Below, piece after piece: positions 1-9,206 of a stretch of 64,000 nucleotides of DNA. Under the pieces are notes generated by a model that did no database searches, was not told the DNA's origin, and worked only from the letters and a program-made list of their open reading frames with translations. This DNA is from Gemmatimonas aurantiaca (GTDB lineage: Bacteria; Gemmatimonadota; Gemmatimonadetes; Gemmatimonadales; Gemmatimonadaceae). The position numbers and the translations under genes were made by a program. The stretch's first letter is position 1; each line of letters begins with the position of its first letter. The DNA is taken from contig NZ_JBBCJO010000002.1 in assembly GCF_037190085.1 (NCBI RefSeq), forward strand, positions 1 to 64,000, read 5' to 3'.

Positions 1-25
1 CCCCCCCCCCCCCCCCCCCCCCCCC
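1..25. repeat. Homopolymer C run at the window edge
   Basis: The first 25 bases are all C, followed by GCC and then the 3' end of the TonB receptor gene 15 bases later. Such a run at the exact edge suggests a contig end or a sequencing artefact rather than a biological tract, but it cannot be settled from the sequence. Confidence 0.9.
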
Positions 26-39
26 GCCATCCACAGTCC

Positions 40-3000
40 TCAGTTGAACGTATACCGCATGCCCAACTGGAGACGCCACACATCGCTCGTGCCGGCCGTG
101 TGCTGGAACGTGGTGTTCAGCAGATTGGCGCCGATGTTGCGCAGGCGATAGCCGAGAGCACCGTTCGCGTCGGCCCCCGTGGGAATGAGCGGCGAGTTCG
201 ACGTCACGCGCCAGCTCGCGCCCCAATTCTTGTTGATCAGGTTGTCCACGTTGAGGATGTCGAGACGCATGGACAGCGTGTTCTTCTTGCCGCCCAGGTT
301 CTGGAACAGCTCCTGGGTGATCCCGAGGTCCGAACGCAGGTTCATCGGGAGCACGAGGCCGTTGCGTTCGGCGTACTGACCGCGACGCTTCTTGAGGTAC
401 GGATCCTGGTTGATGTAGGCCTCCCAGGCCGCCGCCTGATCGGCCGCGGTGAACGTCTTGGTCGCCGTGGCGCAGTTGGAGAGCACCGATCCCGACGCGT
501 TGATGCAGAACTGCTGGAAGTTCATCTCCGACGTGTTGCGCGGCACGTAGATCAGATCGTTGGCCGACGCGCCGTCACCGTTGGCATCGGCGCTGAACAC
601 GTAGCTCGAGACACCGGCGGTGGCGGACTGCAGGAACAGGCCGACCGTGGTGGCGCCGAACTTGAAGTACTCCTTGCGGTACGACAGCGCGAGGAAGAAC
701 CGCTTGCCCGGCGTGTATTCCGAATATCCGACCGGCGGCGCGTTCGGATCGTTCGGTGACGGGTTGGCGTTCCAGTTCGTTCCGGCCGTGGAACCCGGGT
801 CGTACGAATTCTTCGCGACACCGTACGAATAGGCCGTCTTGGCCACGAGCCCGCTGGCGAAGTTCTTGGTCAGCGACGCGGCATAGTTGTAGTTGGACCC
901 CGTCGTCGCGTTGCTGATGACGTAGTTCGCCGTGACGTTGCTGTTGATGCGGTTGGCGGTCCAGCGCATGCGCTGGTCGGCACCGGTGAACTTCGTCTGT
1001 GCTGCCGGCAGATTGGCGTTGATGTAGTACGCGCCGTTCATCTCCTTGCCATACATGCCCTCGACCGTGGCGACGACGCCCCACGGCAGCTTCTGGTCGA
1101 CGGCGAGCGTGGTGCGCCACTGCTGCGCGAACTTGTAGTCCGGCGCCGTGACATTGAGCTCGTACGTCGCGGCCGGCTTGCCGGTCACGTTGGTCGGCTT
1201 GTAGGAATCGACGTTCGGGTTGAACGGACGGGTCGTCGTGTTCGAGACCTGATCGAAGCCCGTGAGCACACCCGTGTTGCCGACCTGGTTCGAGACCCAC
1301 ACGTACGGCGGCGTGCCGGAGAACACACCCGTTCCACCACGGAGCACCGTGGTGCGGTCGCCGGACACATCCCAGTTGAAGCCGAGGCGCGGCGAGAACA
1401 GGATGTTGGCGTTGGGCATCTTGCCCGTGTTGTACCGGACCGTGTTGCCATTCTGGTCGCGGAACGAGAGCTGGTCGGCCAGCGGGTTGTCGTAGGCCGT
1501 GTTCTTGAACGAGGGGAGATCGAAGCGGGCGCCGACGTTCACCTTGAGCGTACGCGTCGGACGCCACTCGTCCTGCAGGTACCCGCCGTAGGTGAGCACG
1601 TCGAGCGGCTGCAGCGGTTCGGTATTGCCCGGGATGTTGTTGTAGCGCACCTGGAACGTGCGCAGCGTGACCGGCGACGTGGTGCGGTTGGGGTTGGCCA
1701 GGTAGCTGTTCGCGTCGGCGTAGAAGTCGGACAGCGAGTTGTAGACATACACGCCGTACGAGCCGGAGTAGAACACGTTGTCCGAGTGGTACTTCTGGAA
1801 CGTGACACCGGCCGTCAGCTCGTGCTTGCCGTAGTAGGCCGTGAAGTTGTTCTGGAGCTGCCACGTGTTGTACATCAACTGATTCGACGGCGTGAACGGC
1901 TCGAAGCCGAACGAGATGTAGTTCGTGCCGTTGTTCAGGATGTCGACCAGCGGGAACGGCGAGCTCTTGTAGCCGCGGTTCTCGTTGTTCGTGGTGTAGC
2001 CGCCGATGATCTGGTTGGAGAACCGGCCGTTGCCGAACTGCGAGTTGAGTTCACCGATCCACGACTTGCTGTTCTCGAGGATGCTGTACCCGGAGTTCTG
2101 GTAGCTCATCGAGTTCTGGTTGTCGCGGCGGTTGCCGAAACCCAGCGACGTGGAATTCGAGATCGGCTGGTCGGCGTGCGAATTGAGCTGGCTGTACCGG
2201 AAGCTGAACTTGTTCCGGTCGTTGATGTTCCAGTCCAGCTTGCCGATGTACCGGGACGACGGCGTGCCGAGATCCCATCCCTGATACGGGCCGGTCTCGT
2301 AGTTGAACTTGTCCCGGAGGAACGTGCTGAGCGTCGACAGATCGGAATCGAGGACGCGCGACTGGTTGCCCGTCAGCGCCTGCGAGCCGGAATTGGCCAT
2401 CCAGGTGGTGCCCGGCGAGGTCAGTTCGTCCTGCTCGTAGTCGAAGAAGAAGAACAGCTTGTTGCGGATGATCGGACCGCTGATGAACCCGCCCGGCTGA
2501 TTGAACTTGAAGGTGCCGCGGTTGACCGCCAGACCGGCCGTGCTGTCACCCATGAGGCCCTGGTGACGCCAGGTGTAGTAGACCGCACCCTTGAATTCGT
2601 TCGTGCCGCTCTTCGTGACGGCATTCACGCCGGCGCCGGTGAAGTTGCCCTGGCGCACGTCGAACGGGGCCACGTTCACCTGCAGCTGCTCGATGGCGTC
2701 GATCGGGATCGGCGACACACTCGTGCGCGCACCGGGCGAGGAGCCGAGGCCGAACGAGTTGTTGAAGTAGGAACCGTCGAGCGTGATGTTGTTCAGGCGA
2801 TTGTCCTGGCCCGCGAAGGAACCGCTGCGGCCGGACTGCGGCGTCAGACGCGTGAAGTCGGTGATCGTGCGGCCGATGGTCGGGAACGCCGTGATCTGCT
2901 GCGACGTGATGGTCGTCGACGCACCGGTGTTCTGCGAACTCATCGCACCGCCGGTGGCCGTCACCTGCATCCCCGTCAGCGTGACGACGGCCTGCTTCAT

Positions 3001-3330
3001 CTCGAGGGTGACGTCGGTGGCCGTGCCGAGCTCGATGTACAGGCCTGCCTGCGTGTGACGCTCGTACCCCAGCGCCAGGGCCGACACCGTGTACGGCCCA
3101 CCCACGCGCACCGCGGGAATCGTGAAACGTCCCTCGGCACGCGTGATGGCCTCGTACCGGGTGCCCGACGGTTCGTGCACGGCGGTGACCCGCGCTCCAA
3201 CCAACGGGCCATTCTCGCCAATCACCTTGCCCGCGAACGAGCCGGTGGTGACGCCCTGTGCCTGGGCGCCTTGCATGGCGCTCACTGCCAGCGCTGCAAG
3301 CAACGCTGCCTTTCGCCACAAATGCCGCAT
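40..3330 (-). CDS. TonB-dependent receptor, Oar-like, with N-terminal carboxypeptidase-regulatory-like domain
   Basis: An outer-membrane receptor of 1096 aa, probably importing a ligand that cannot be inferred. A signal peptide (about residues 1-24, ending AQAQG) is followed by a carboxypeptidase regulatory-like beta-sandwich (about 28-115), then a plug domain with the stretches IDAIEQLQVNVAPFDVRQG and GAGVNAVTKSGTNEFKG that are characteristic of Oar/TonB plugs. A long beta-barrel follows, ending in the aromatic C-terminus MRYTFN expected for outer-membrane proteins. An AGGAG motif lies 10 bases before the ATG (3341-3345). It is transcribed alone, and the roughly 250 bases upstream should hold its promoter. 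Receptors with this architecture are abundant in Gemmatimonadota, Acidobacteriota and Bacteroidota. The family call is firm; the substrate is unknown. Confidence 0.9.
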   Translation of the reverse strand: MRHLWRKAALLAALAVSAMQGAQAQGVTTGSFAGKVIGENGPLVGARVTAVHEPSGTRYEAITRAEGRFTIPAVRVGGPYTVSALALGYERHTQAGLYIELGTATDVTLEMKQAVVTLTGMQVTATGGAMSSQNTGASTTITSQQITAFPTIGRTITDFTRLTPQSGRSGSFAGQDNRLNNITLDGSYFNNSFGLGSSPGARTSVSPIPIDAIEQLQVNVAPFDVRQGNFTGAGVNAVTKSGTNEFKGAVYYTWRHQGLMGDSTAGLAVNRGTFKFNQPGGFISGPIIRNKLFFFFDYEQDELTSPGTTWMANSGSQALTGNQSRVLDSDLSTLSTFLRDKFNYETGPYQGWDLGTPSSRYIGKLDWNINDRNKFSFRYSQLNSHADQPISNSTSLGFGNRRDNQNSMSYQNSGYSILENSKSWIGELNSQFGNGRFSNQIIGGYTTNNENRGYKSSPFPLVDILNNGTNYISFGFEPFTPSNQLMYNTWQLQNNFTAYYGKHELTAGVTFQKYHSDNVFYSGSYGVYVYNSLSDFYADANSYLANPNRTTSPVTLRTFQVRYNNIPGNTEPLQPLDVLTYGGYLQDEWRPTRTLKVNVGARFDLPSFKNTAYDNPLADQLSFRDQNGNTVRYNTGKMPNANILFSPRLGFNWDVSGDRTTVLRGGTGVFSGTPPYVWVSNQVGNTGVLTGFDQVSNTTTRPFNPNVDSYKPTNVTGKPAATYELNVTAPDYKFAQQWRTTLAVDQKLPWGVVATVEGMYGKEMNGAYYINANLPAAQTKFTGADQRMRWTANRINSNVTANYVISNATTGSNYNYAASLTKNFASGLVAKTAYSYGVAKNSYDPGSTAGTNWNANPSPNDPNAPPVGYSEYTPGKRFFLALSYRKEYFKFGATTVGLFLQSATAGVSSYVFSADANGDGASANDLIYVPRNTSEMNFQQFCINASGSVLSNCATATKTFTAADQAAAWEAYINQDPYLKKRRGQYAERNGLVLPMNLRSDLGITQELFQNLGGKKNTLSMRLDILNVDNLINKNWGASWRVTSNSPLIPTGADANGALGYRLRNIGANLLNTTFQHTAGTSDVWRLQLGMRYTFN

Positions 3331-3582
3331 ACTTCTCTATCTCCTGAACCGACGGGTTGACGGTCGATCTCGCGAATTGTGCTCGTCCACGGAAACGGCC
3401 CGGGCGTCCAACGAACAGGGGGCGATGATCGCTGCGACCCGACCGTTACAAACCGGCCGCCACCTGAATCGTTTCACGAATCAAGTAATGGCGCGCCGTC
3501 CGGCCGAATCGCATCCTGCTCGCTCAAGCTCGCAAACTTCGCACGGAATGGGGGGCGTTGTCGAGAGGATCCATGGGCCCAT

Positions 3583-4989
3583 TCACCGCACGCCCTTCAC
3601 CGGTTTTCCGACGGTCAGAAAGTACACCGGGACACCCAGCAGAATGACGCCGAATACGCCCAAAGTCCCCCATCGCTGTGCGGGATCCATGAGAGCGTTA
3701 CCCAGCAGGAACAGCGTGGCCAGACAGAACAACGCCGGCACGAACGGATACAATGGCGTCCGCACCGGCGGATTCCAGTCGGGACGGCGCCGCAACTTGA
3801 AGACCGCACCGATGCTCAGCACGTAGAACACGAGCGACGCCGTCACAAAAATGTCCGCCAGCTGCTCGAACGACCGGAGCAGCACGAAGGCCACCCCCAG
3901 CGTGCCGGTCATGATGATGGCCACGTAGGGCGTCTTGAACCGGGGGTGCACGGCTGCCACTTGCCGGAAAAAGAGCCCATCATCGGCCAACGCAAAAAAG
4001 ATGCGCGGACCGGTGAGCAGCGATCCGTTCACCGATCCGAAGGTCGACAGCAGCACCGTGAACGACACCAAGGTCACCCCGATCGGCCCCACCAGCCGGA
4101 GCGCCACGTCGGCCGCCACCAGACGCGCCCCGCGGATCTCGTCCACCGACAGCACCGACAGATAGGCGATGTTGGCCAGCAGGTAGATCACAATGATGCT
4201 GAGGGTGCCGAGCACGATGGCTTTGGGCAGTGTACGCCGGGGGTCGGACACCTCGCCGGCGACCTTCGACAGATCGCCCCAGCCGTCGAAGGCCCACAAC
4301 ACCGAAACGAGGGCCAGTCCGAACGCCGACACCGAGAAGCTCCCCGGTGGCACGGCCGGCGTGAAATGGCCACCGGTCTTCGGCAACCCGACGATGAATG
4401 CCAGCAGCACGATGATCACCAGCCCGCCGTACTTGGCGATGGTGGTGAGATTCTGCACCAGGGAGCCCCACCGCAGGCCGACCACATTGATCGTCGCCAT
4501 GAGCGCCAGCGCGCCGGCGGCCAGATAGTGCGCGTAGTTGTCGTACGGGGCAGCCGAGGGGTCGTAGCCCAGGGCCCGGATGAAATACTCCCCGAACGTG
4601 AGCGAGATGCCCCCCAGTGCCGCGGCGCGGATGAGCGTGAGCTCGGACCAGCCGTAGAGAAACGCGGGCAGGCGTCCCCAGGCTTCGCGGATGTACACGA
4701 AGTAGCCGCCGGTGCGCGGGAGGGCCCCGGCCAGTTCGGCCAGCGTCAGGGCACCGCAGAGCGCAAACAGACCGCCGGTGGCCCACACGGCGAGCAGCGG
4801 CAGGGGGCCGGGCAACTTGTCCGCGATGCCGGCCGGAGAGCGGAAGATCCCGGAGCCGATCGTGGTGCCGACGAGCACGGCGATCGCACTCCACAGGCCA
4901 AGCTGGCGGGGGAGTTCGGCGGGCGACGCGGATGCCGGCGAGGCGCCGGAGTCCGCCGAGGCGTTGGAGCGGGGAGAGGAGGTGGCCAT
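3583..4989 (-). CDS. APC-superfamily amino acid permease
   Basis: An inner-membrane permease of 468 aa with about 12 hydrophobic segments. The first segment holds the APC signature VLVGTTIGSGIFRSPAGIA, followed by GALPRTGGYFVYIREAWG, which is typical of the amino acid/LAT-type branch. The N-terminal 25 residues are Ser/Ala-rich and predicted cytoplasmic. The likely role is proton-coupled uptake or exchange of amino acids; the substrate cannot be read from the sequence. No clear Shine-Dalgarno motif precedes the ATG at 4989. The gene is monocistronic and diverges from the cytochrome oxidase assembly genes starting at 5107. Confidence 0.85.
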   Translation of the reverse strand: MATSSPRSNASADSGASPASASPAELPRQLGLWSAIAVLVGTTIGSGIFRSPAGIADKLPGPLPLLAVWATGGLFALCGALTLAELAGALPRTGGYFVYIREAWGRLPAFLYGWSELTLIRAAALGGISLTFGEYFIRALGYDPSAAPYDNYAHYLAAGALALMATINVVGLRWGSLVQNLTTIAKYGGLVIIVLLAFIVGLPKTGGHFTPAVPPGSFSVSAFGLALVSVLWAFDGWGDLSKVAGEVSDPRRTLPKAIVLGTLSIIVIYLLANIAYLSVLSVDEIRGARLVAADVALRLVGPIGVTLVSFTVLLSTFGSVNGSLLTGPRIFFALADDGLFFRQVAAVHPRFKTPYVAIIMTGTLGVAFVLLRSFEQLADIFVTASLVFYVLSIGAVFKLRRRPDWNPPVRTPLYPFVPALFCLATLFLLGNALMDPAQRWGTLGVFGVILLGVPVYFLTVGKPVKGVR

Positions 4990-5106
4990 GGTCCGCTATG
5001 CTAGTGCGTGGGACGCCGGATCGCACGGGGCGGCCTCCGGGAGGGTGAGGGTGCGGCCGGGTGGGGGGATGGGTGTGCGGCGCACTGGTCGATCGCCTAC
5101 CTTTCC

Positions 5107-5355
5107 ATGGATATGTCTTCCGTTGCCACCTGGACGCTGCCCCCGTCGCTCGGCCCCACGCTGTTCTGGGTCGCCGTGGGGGTCTCGGCGATCGCCCAGC
5201 TGTTCATCCTGCGGGCGGTGTTCCGCACGCTGCCATCGGCTCCTGCATCCAGCGCCGTTCCGGCGCCCCGGCGGTGGGCCGAGGTATTCTGGGCCGTCAT
5301 CCCCGTGTTCGGCCTCGTCGCGGCTTTCTGGGGCGCCTGGCGCGCCCTGCCCTGA
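5107..5355 (+). CDS. Two-TM protein resembling the membrane hairpin of cytochrome c oxidase subunit II
   Basis: An 82-aa protein beginning MDMSSVATW, chosen as an ATG because the upstream in-frame sequence has poor coding character. It contains two hydrophobic helices: LFWVAVGVSAIAQLFILRAV and, after a Pro/Ala linker, VFWAVIPVFGLVAAFWGAW. The second is preceded by RRWAE, and the arrangement closely matches the second transmembrane helix of oxidase subunit II (P-I-E-V-I-W-T-x-V-P-x-L-I-L-V). The periplasmic CuA-binding cupredoxin domain is absent. It lies 13 bases upstream of ctaA in the same direction, so a role in oxidase assembly or as an accessory subunit is inferred. A generic small membrane protein is the alternative. 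Confidence 0.6.
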   Translation: MDMSSVATWTLPPSLGPTLFWVAVGVSAIAQLFILRAVFRTLPSAPASSAVPAPRRWAEVFWAVIPVFGLVAAFWGAWRALP

Positions 5356-5368
5356 TACGGTTTTCACC

Positions 5369-6334
5369 ATGTCCTCGCCTTCCGCCGCGCCCTCGCTGGC
5401 ACCGGCTTCCGTTCGCAACGCGGCCTGGGTCGCGTTCGCCGTCTCCCTCGTCCACATCATCTTCGGCGCCATCGTCCGCATCACCGGATCGGGCATGGGA
5501 TGTGGCGACAACTGGCCGAAGTGTTACGGGCACTGGATTCCGCCCTTCGACCGCATCGATCTCATCATCGAGGTCACGCACCGCTATCTCGCGCTCGCCC
5601 TGCTGCTGAGCATCGCGGCCCTGGCGTTCACGGCGTGGCGCCATCGGTCGGTGCCGGCTGTGGGCGCGCATGGCGGCGTCTGGAAGGCGGCGCAATTGTC
5701 GATCGTCCTCTGGATCGCACCGGCCGTGTTCGGAGCGATCACGGTCTTTGCCGGCAATCCGGCCTGGGCCACGGTGGTGCACAAGTTGCTCGCCGCGTCG
5801 CTGCTGGCCGTGCTGGCGGTGGCGGTGATCCGTGCGGGGGGCCTGGGTGGAGACAGCATCCGCTTCGCCAGGGGCACGACGAAGGCGGTCGGCGGCGCGA
5901 CCGCGGCCGCCGCGCTGGCGCTGGTGGTCGTGCTGCTCGGTGGACTGACCGCCAAGTTGCCCGGCGCCGCAGTGGCGTGCGCGGGGTTCCCGTTGTGCGG
6001 TGAAGGATCACTGGGCGGCGGCGCCCAGCATGTGCAGCTCACGCACCGCATTCTCGCCTACCTGCTGGTGCTGCATCTCATCTCGCTGCCCATGATCTTC
6101 CGCAAACGTGGCGAGCCGCGCGCGGTGATCACGGCCGCGTGGTTCGCCCTGACGTTCGGGGTGCTGCAGATCGTCTGGGCAGGCTGGATGGTCACCGGTG
6201 GATTCCCCACGGTGGTGCGCTCGCTGCACCAGGCCACGGGCATGCTCATCTGGGCGTCGGCGTTCGTCATGGCCTATCTCGCGCGCATCGCGGCCGGCCG
6301 TTCGGTGATCGCCTCGGCACCACGTTCCCCGTGA
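5369..6334 (+). CDS. ctaA: Heme A synthase (COX15/CtaA)
   Basis: A 321-aa integral membrane enzyme that oxidises heme O to heme A for aa3-type oxidases. The start MSSPSAAPS follows the preceding small gene closely. Family marks are AIVRITGSGMGCGDNWPKCYG in the first helix, EVTHRYLALALLL with a heme-ligand His, KLLAASLLAVLA in the central region, and VQLTHRILAYLLVLHLISL plus VVRSLHQATGMLIWA carrying the C-terminal-half His ligands. Eight hydrophobic segments are visible. The stop codon overlaps a possible GTG start of ctaB (GTGA at 6331-6334), indicating an operon. Confidence 0.93.
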   Translation: MSSPSAAPSLAPASVRNAAWVAFAVSLVHIIFGAIVRITGSGMGCGDNWPKCYGHWIPPFDRIDLIIEVTHRYLALALLLSIAALAFTAWRHRSVPAVGAHGGVWKAAQLSIVLWIAPAVFGAITVFAGNPAWATVVHKLLAASLLAVLAVAVIRAGGLGGDSIRFARGTTKAVGGATAAAALALVVVLLGGLTAKLPGAAVACAGFPLCGEGSLGGGAQHVQLTHRILAYLLVLHLISLPMIFRKRGEPRAVITAAWFALTFGVLQIVWAGWMVTGGFPTVVRSLHQATGMLIWASAFVMAYLARIAAGRSVIASAPRSP

Positions 6335-6351
6335 GTGGTCCGGCCACCCGC

Positions 6352-7245
6352 ATGACCGCGGACGCCGAGCAGACGCCACTGTCGCGCGATCTGGTGAGCC
6401 TCACCAAACCGCGCATCATTTCGCTGTTGCTGGTCACCACGGCCGCCCCGATGTATGCGGCAGGGTCCCCCTCGTGGCTGACCGTGCTGCTCGTCATGAT
6501 CGGCGGCTATCTGATGGCCGGCGGCGCGAACGCGGTCAACATGTATCTCGATCGGGACATCGACGACGTGATGGCCCGCACGCGTCTGCGTCCCATTCCG
6601 AGTGGACGCATGGCGCCCATTCAGGTGCTCGCGTTCGGCGTGGCCTGCGCCACGTTCGCCACCTGGATGCTGGCGTATTTCGTGAATGTGCTCACGGGCA
6701 TGCTGGCGCTGGCGGGCTTCTATTTCTACGTCTTCATCTACACACGATGGCTCAAGCGGTCGTCGCCGCAGAACATCGTGATCGGTGGCGCCGCCGGTGC
6801 GTTTCCGCCACTGGTGGGATGGGCGGCCGTGACCGGCACGCTCGATGTGACGGCACTGCTGCTGTTCCTCATCGTGTTCTACTGGACGCCCCCGCACTTC
6901 TGGGCGCTCGCGCTGCTCAAGCAGGTGGACTACGGTCGCGCGCGCGTACCGATGGCGCCGCTCGTGTGGGGCGAACGCGAGACCATGCATCAGATGGTGT
7001 GGTACACGGTCATCCTGCTCGCGCTCACACTGCTGCCGGCGCTCTATGGGGCGTTCGGTCTGCTGTATCTGCTGTCGGCGGTGGTGCTGGGCGCACTGCT
7101 GATGGGCGGCGTGCTGCGGGTGTTGTCGGCCGCCCGTCGTGGCGCCCCGTGGACGGGGCCGGCGTGGTGGGTATACAAGTACTCCCTGCTCTATCTCGCG
7201 CTGCTGTTCCTGGCCATGGCGGTCGACCGGGCCATCACGCGATGA
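6352..7245 (+). CDS. ctaB: Protoheme IX farnesyltransferase (heme O synthase)
   Basis: A 297-aa UbiA-family prenyltransferase that adds a farnesyl group to heme B, making heme O for CtaA. The first Asp-rich motif is NMYLDRDIDDVMARTR and the second conserved region is YTRWLKRSSPQNIVIGGAAG, both typical of CtaB; nine hydrophobic helices follow the family pattern. I chose ATG 6352 (MTADAEQTPLSRDLVSLTKP), but GTG 6331 overlapping the ctaA stop is equally in frame and would add seven residues. With ctaA it completes the two-step heme A pathway. Confidence 0.93.
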   Translation: MTADAEQTPLSRDLVSLTKPRIISLLLVTTAAPMYAAGSPSWLTVLLVMIGGYLMAGGANAVNMYLDRDIDDVMARTRLRPIPSGRMAPIQVLAFGVACATFATWMLAYFVNVLTGMLALAGFYFYVFIYTRWLKRSSPQNIVIGGAAGAFPPLVGWAAVTGTLDVTALLLFLIVFYWTPPHFWALALLKQVDYGRARVPMAPLVWGERETMHQMVWYTVILLALTLLPALYGAFGLLYLLSAVVLGALLMGGVLRVLSAARRGAPWTGPAWWVYKYSLLYLALLFLAMAVDRAITR

Positions 7246-7276
7246 CACACGCAACGCACCACGCCGTGAGCGTTTC

Positions 7277-9043
7277 ATGAGCGCTGGCACCTCCGGGCGG
7301 CGTGGCTTCGTTTCGCCACGACCACTCGTGCGGATGGTGCCGCTGCTGCGTCCGTACACCGCCCGTCTGGCGGTGGCGTTCGTGTTCCTGCTCGTTGCCG
7401 CCGCCGCGGGCCTGGTGTTCCCGGGCGTACTGCGGTTTCTCCTCGATGCGGCCTTCGAGCAGCGTGACCGGCAGGCGCTCGATCGGATCGCGCTCGGGTT
7501 GCTCGGAGTCTTCGCGATCCAGGGTGTGGCCAACTACATCCAGGTCCGTCTGCTGTCGTCGACGACCGAACGCATCATCGCGACGTTGCGGGAACACACC
7601 TTCGCGCATCTGATCCGGTTGTCGGCGGCGTTTTTCACCGAACGCCGCACGGGTGAACTCACCAGTCGTCTGAGCAGCGATCTGGCACTGTTGCAGTCGC
7701 TGCTGGGCACCTGGTTGTCGGAACTGTCGCGCCAGACGTTGTTCCTGGTGGGCGGTGTGCTCATGATGGTGATCACCAACCCGCGTCTGGCGCTCACCAC
7801 GCTGGCGGTGGTGCCCCTGGTGGTGGGTGCCGCGTTGACGTTCGGACGGGCGCTGCGCCGTGCGAGTACGGGCGTACAGGATCGGATAGCGGAAGCCATG
7901 GGCATGGCCGACGAAGCCTTCGGCGCCATCCGCACCGTGCAGAGCTTCACACGGGAAGCGGAAGAGACCCGGCGTTTCCAGCACCTGCTGCAGGAACTCG
8001 TGCAGGTGGCGGTGGAACGCGCCCGCACCCGCGCGCTGTTCTTCAGCGTGGTGGGATTCGTGGCGTTCGGCTCGGTGGCCGCCGTGTTGTGGCAGGGTGG
8101 TGTACAAGTCCTCGGCGGACAGCTCACGGCGGGCGCGCTGGTGGCGTTTCTCTTCTATGCACTGTTCGTCGCCGCGGCGGTGGGTTCACTGGCCACCCTG
8201 TTCGGCAACTTCCAGGAAGCGGTCGGTGCCGCGAGCCGGGTGTTCGAACTGCTCGACACCGAGCCCACGGTGCAGGAACCCGCGTCCGCGACGCCACTGG
8301 CACAGCCGGTACGCGGAGCCATCGCACTGGAGTCGGTGTCCTTCCGGTACGCCACCGATCAACCCGATGTGCTGCACGATGTGTCGCTGAACGTGACGCC
8401 GGGAGAGATCGTGGCACTGGTGGGACGCTCGGGCGCGGGCAAGACCACCATTGCGTCGCTGGTGCCACGTTTCTGGGATGTCACGCAGGGCCGCATCACA
8501 CTCGACGGGTGCGATGTGCGCGCGCTGTCTCTGCACACGCTGCGCGAAGCGATCGGCATGGTGCCGCAGGAATCGGTGCTGTTCAGCGGGACGATCCGTG
8601 AGAACATCGCCTATGCACGTCCCACGGCGTCCGATGCAGAGGTGCTGCGGGCCGCACGCGCGGCCCATGCATGGGAGTTCATCGAGCGTCTGCCGGAGGG
8701 GTGGAATACGCGCGTGGGCGAGCGCGGTGTGAAGCTGTCGGGCGGACAACGCCAGCGTATCGCGATCGCCCGCGTGTTTCTCAAGGATCCGGCCGTGGTG
8801 ATCCTCGACGAAGCGACGTCGAGTCTCGACACCGAGAGCGAGCGTTTCGTGGAGCAGGCGCTCGAGGAGTTGCTCGAGGGACGCACGACGCTGATCATCG
8901 CGCACCGTCTGAGTACCGTGCGCCGCGCCGATCGGGTGGTGGTCCTCGATCAGGGGCGCGTGGTGGAAACCGGCAGCCACGACGAACTGCTGGCACAGGC
9001 CGATGGCATGTACGCGAGGTTGTATCAGATCGGGGTGAGCTGA
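7277..9043 (+). CDS. ABC transporter with fused permease and ATPase (MsbA/multidrug-lipid exporter type)
   Basis: A 588-aa half-transporter exporter that should act as a homodimer in the inner membrane. The six-helix ABC transmembrane domain occupies about residues 15-320. The ATPase follows with Walker A ALVGRSGAGKTTIAS, Q-loop MVPQESVLFSG, signature LSGGQRQRIAIARVF, Walker B AVVILDEATSSLD and the switch IIAHRLSTVRRAD. All nucleotide-binding residues are intact. The substrate could be lipid, peptide or drug. It starts 31 bases after ctaB on the same strand, so it may be the last gene of the ctaAB transcript, which ends at the hairpin at 9061-9091. A direct link to heme metabolism is not shown. 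Confidence 0.88.
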   Translation: MSAGTSGRRGFVSPRPLVRMVPLLRPYTARLAVAFVFLLVAAAAGLVFPGVLRFLLDAAFEQRDRQALDRIALGLLGVFAIQGVANYIQVRLLSSTTERIIATLREHTFAHLIRLSAAFFTERRTGELTSRLSSDLALLQSLLGTWLSELSRQTLFLVGGVLMMVITNPRLALTTLAVVPLVVGAALTFGRALRRASTGVQDRIAEAMGMADEAFGAIRTVQSFTREAEETRRFQHLLQELVQVAVERARTRALFFSVVGFVAFGSVAAVLWQGGVQVLGGQLTAGALVAFLFYALFVAAAVGSLATLFGNFQEAVGAASRVFELLDTEPTVQEPASATPLAQPVRGAIALESVSFRYATDQPDVLHDVSLNVTPGEIVALVGRSGAGKTTIASLVPRFWDVTQGRITLDGCDVRALSLHTLREAIGMVPQESVLFSGTIRENIAYARPTASDAEVLRAARAAHAWEFIERLPEGWNTRVGERGVKLSGGQRQRIAIARVFLKDPAVVILDEATSSLDTESERFVEQALEELLEGRTTLIIAHRLSTVRRADRVVVLDQGRVVETGSHDELLAQADGMYARLYQIGVS

Positions 9044-9060
9044 CGGGGGCGATATTGACT

Positions 9061-9091
9061 GGGGCGGGTGCCTGCGGCACCCGCCCCTTTT
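9061..9091 (+). terminator. Rho-independent terminator after the ABC exporter
   Basis: A perfect 12-bp GC stem (9061-9072 with 9076-9087) with a TGC loop is followed by TTTT. It lies 18 bases after the exporter stop codon. Confidence 0.9.
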
Positions 9092-9100
9092 GTATCAAGA

Positions 9101-9193
9101 GGGAGCAGGAGGGAGCTGGTCAGGAGGGAGTTCCATAGGCTCTCTTCGACAGGCTCTATCGATCTCCTCCCTGACCAGCTCCTCCCTGCTCCC
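9101..9193. repeat. Long imperfect inverted repeat between convergent genes
   Basis: The arms 9101-9130 and 9164-9193 are reverse complements at 26 of 30 positions, purine-rich on one strand (GGGAG/GGAGG units), and separated by 33 bases. The element sits exactly between two ordinary terminators (9061-9091 and 9207-9235), so it is an extra structure and not needed to end either transcript. It could be a REP-like dispersed element. Confidence 0.75.
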
Positions 9194-9206
9194 TCCTGAA
9201 ACAGAA

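Noticed and set aside
1786..3360. A 524-residue open frame antisense to the TonB receptor gene
   Set aside because: Arg/Val-rich shadow of the receptor reading frame without recognisable domains.
3379..5004. A 541-residue open frame antisense to the amino acid permease
   Set aside because: Composition (Arg/His/Gln) is that of a shadow frame, whereas the minus-strand permease is a complete APC protein.
9094..9200. Treating the inverted repeat as an insertion-sequence remnant
   Set aside because: No transposase frame, no target-site duplication and arms too close together.
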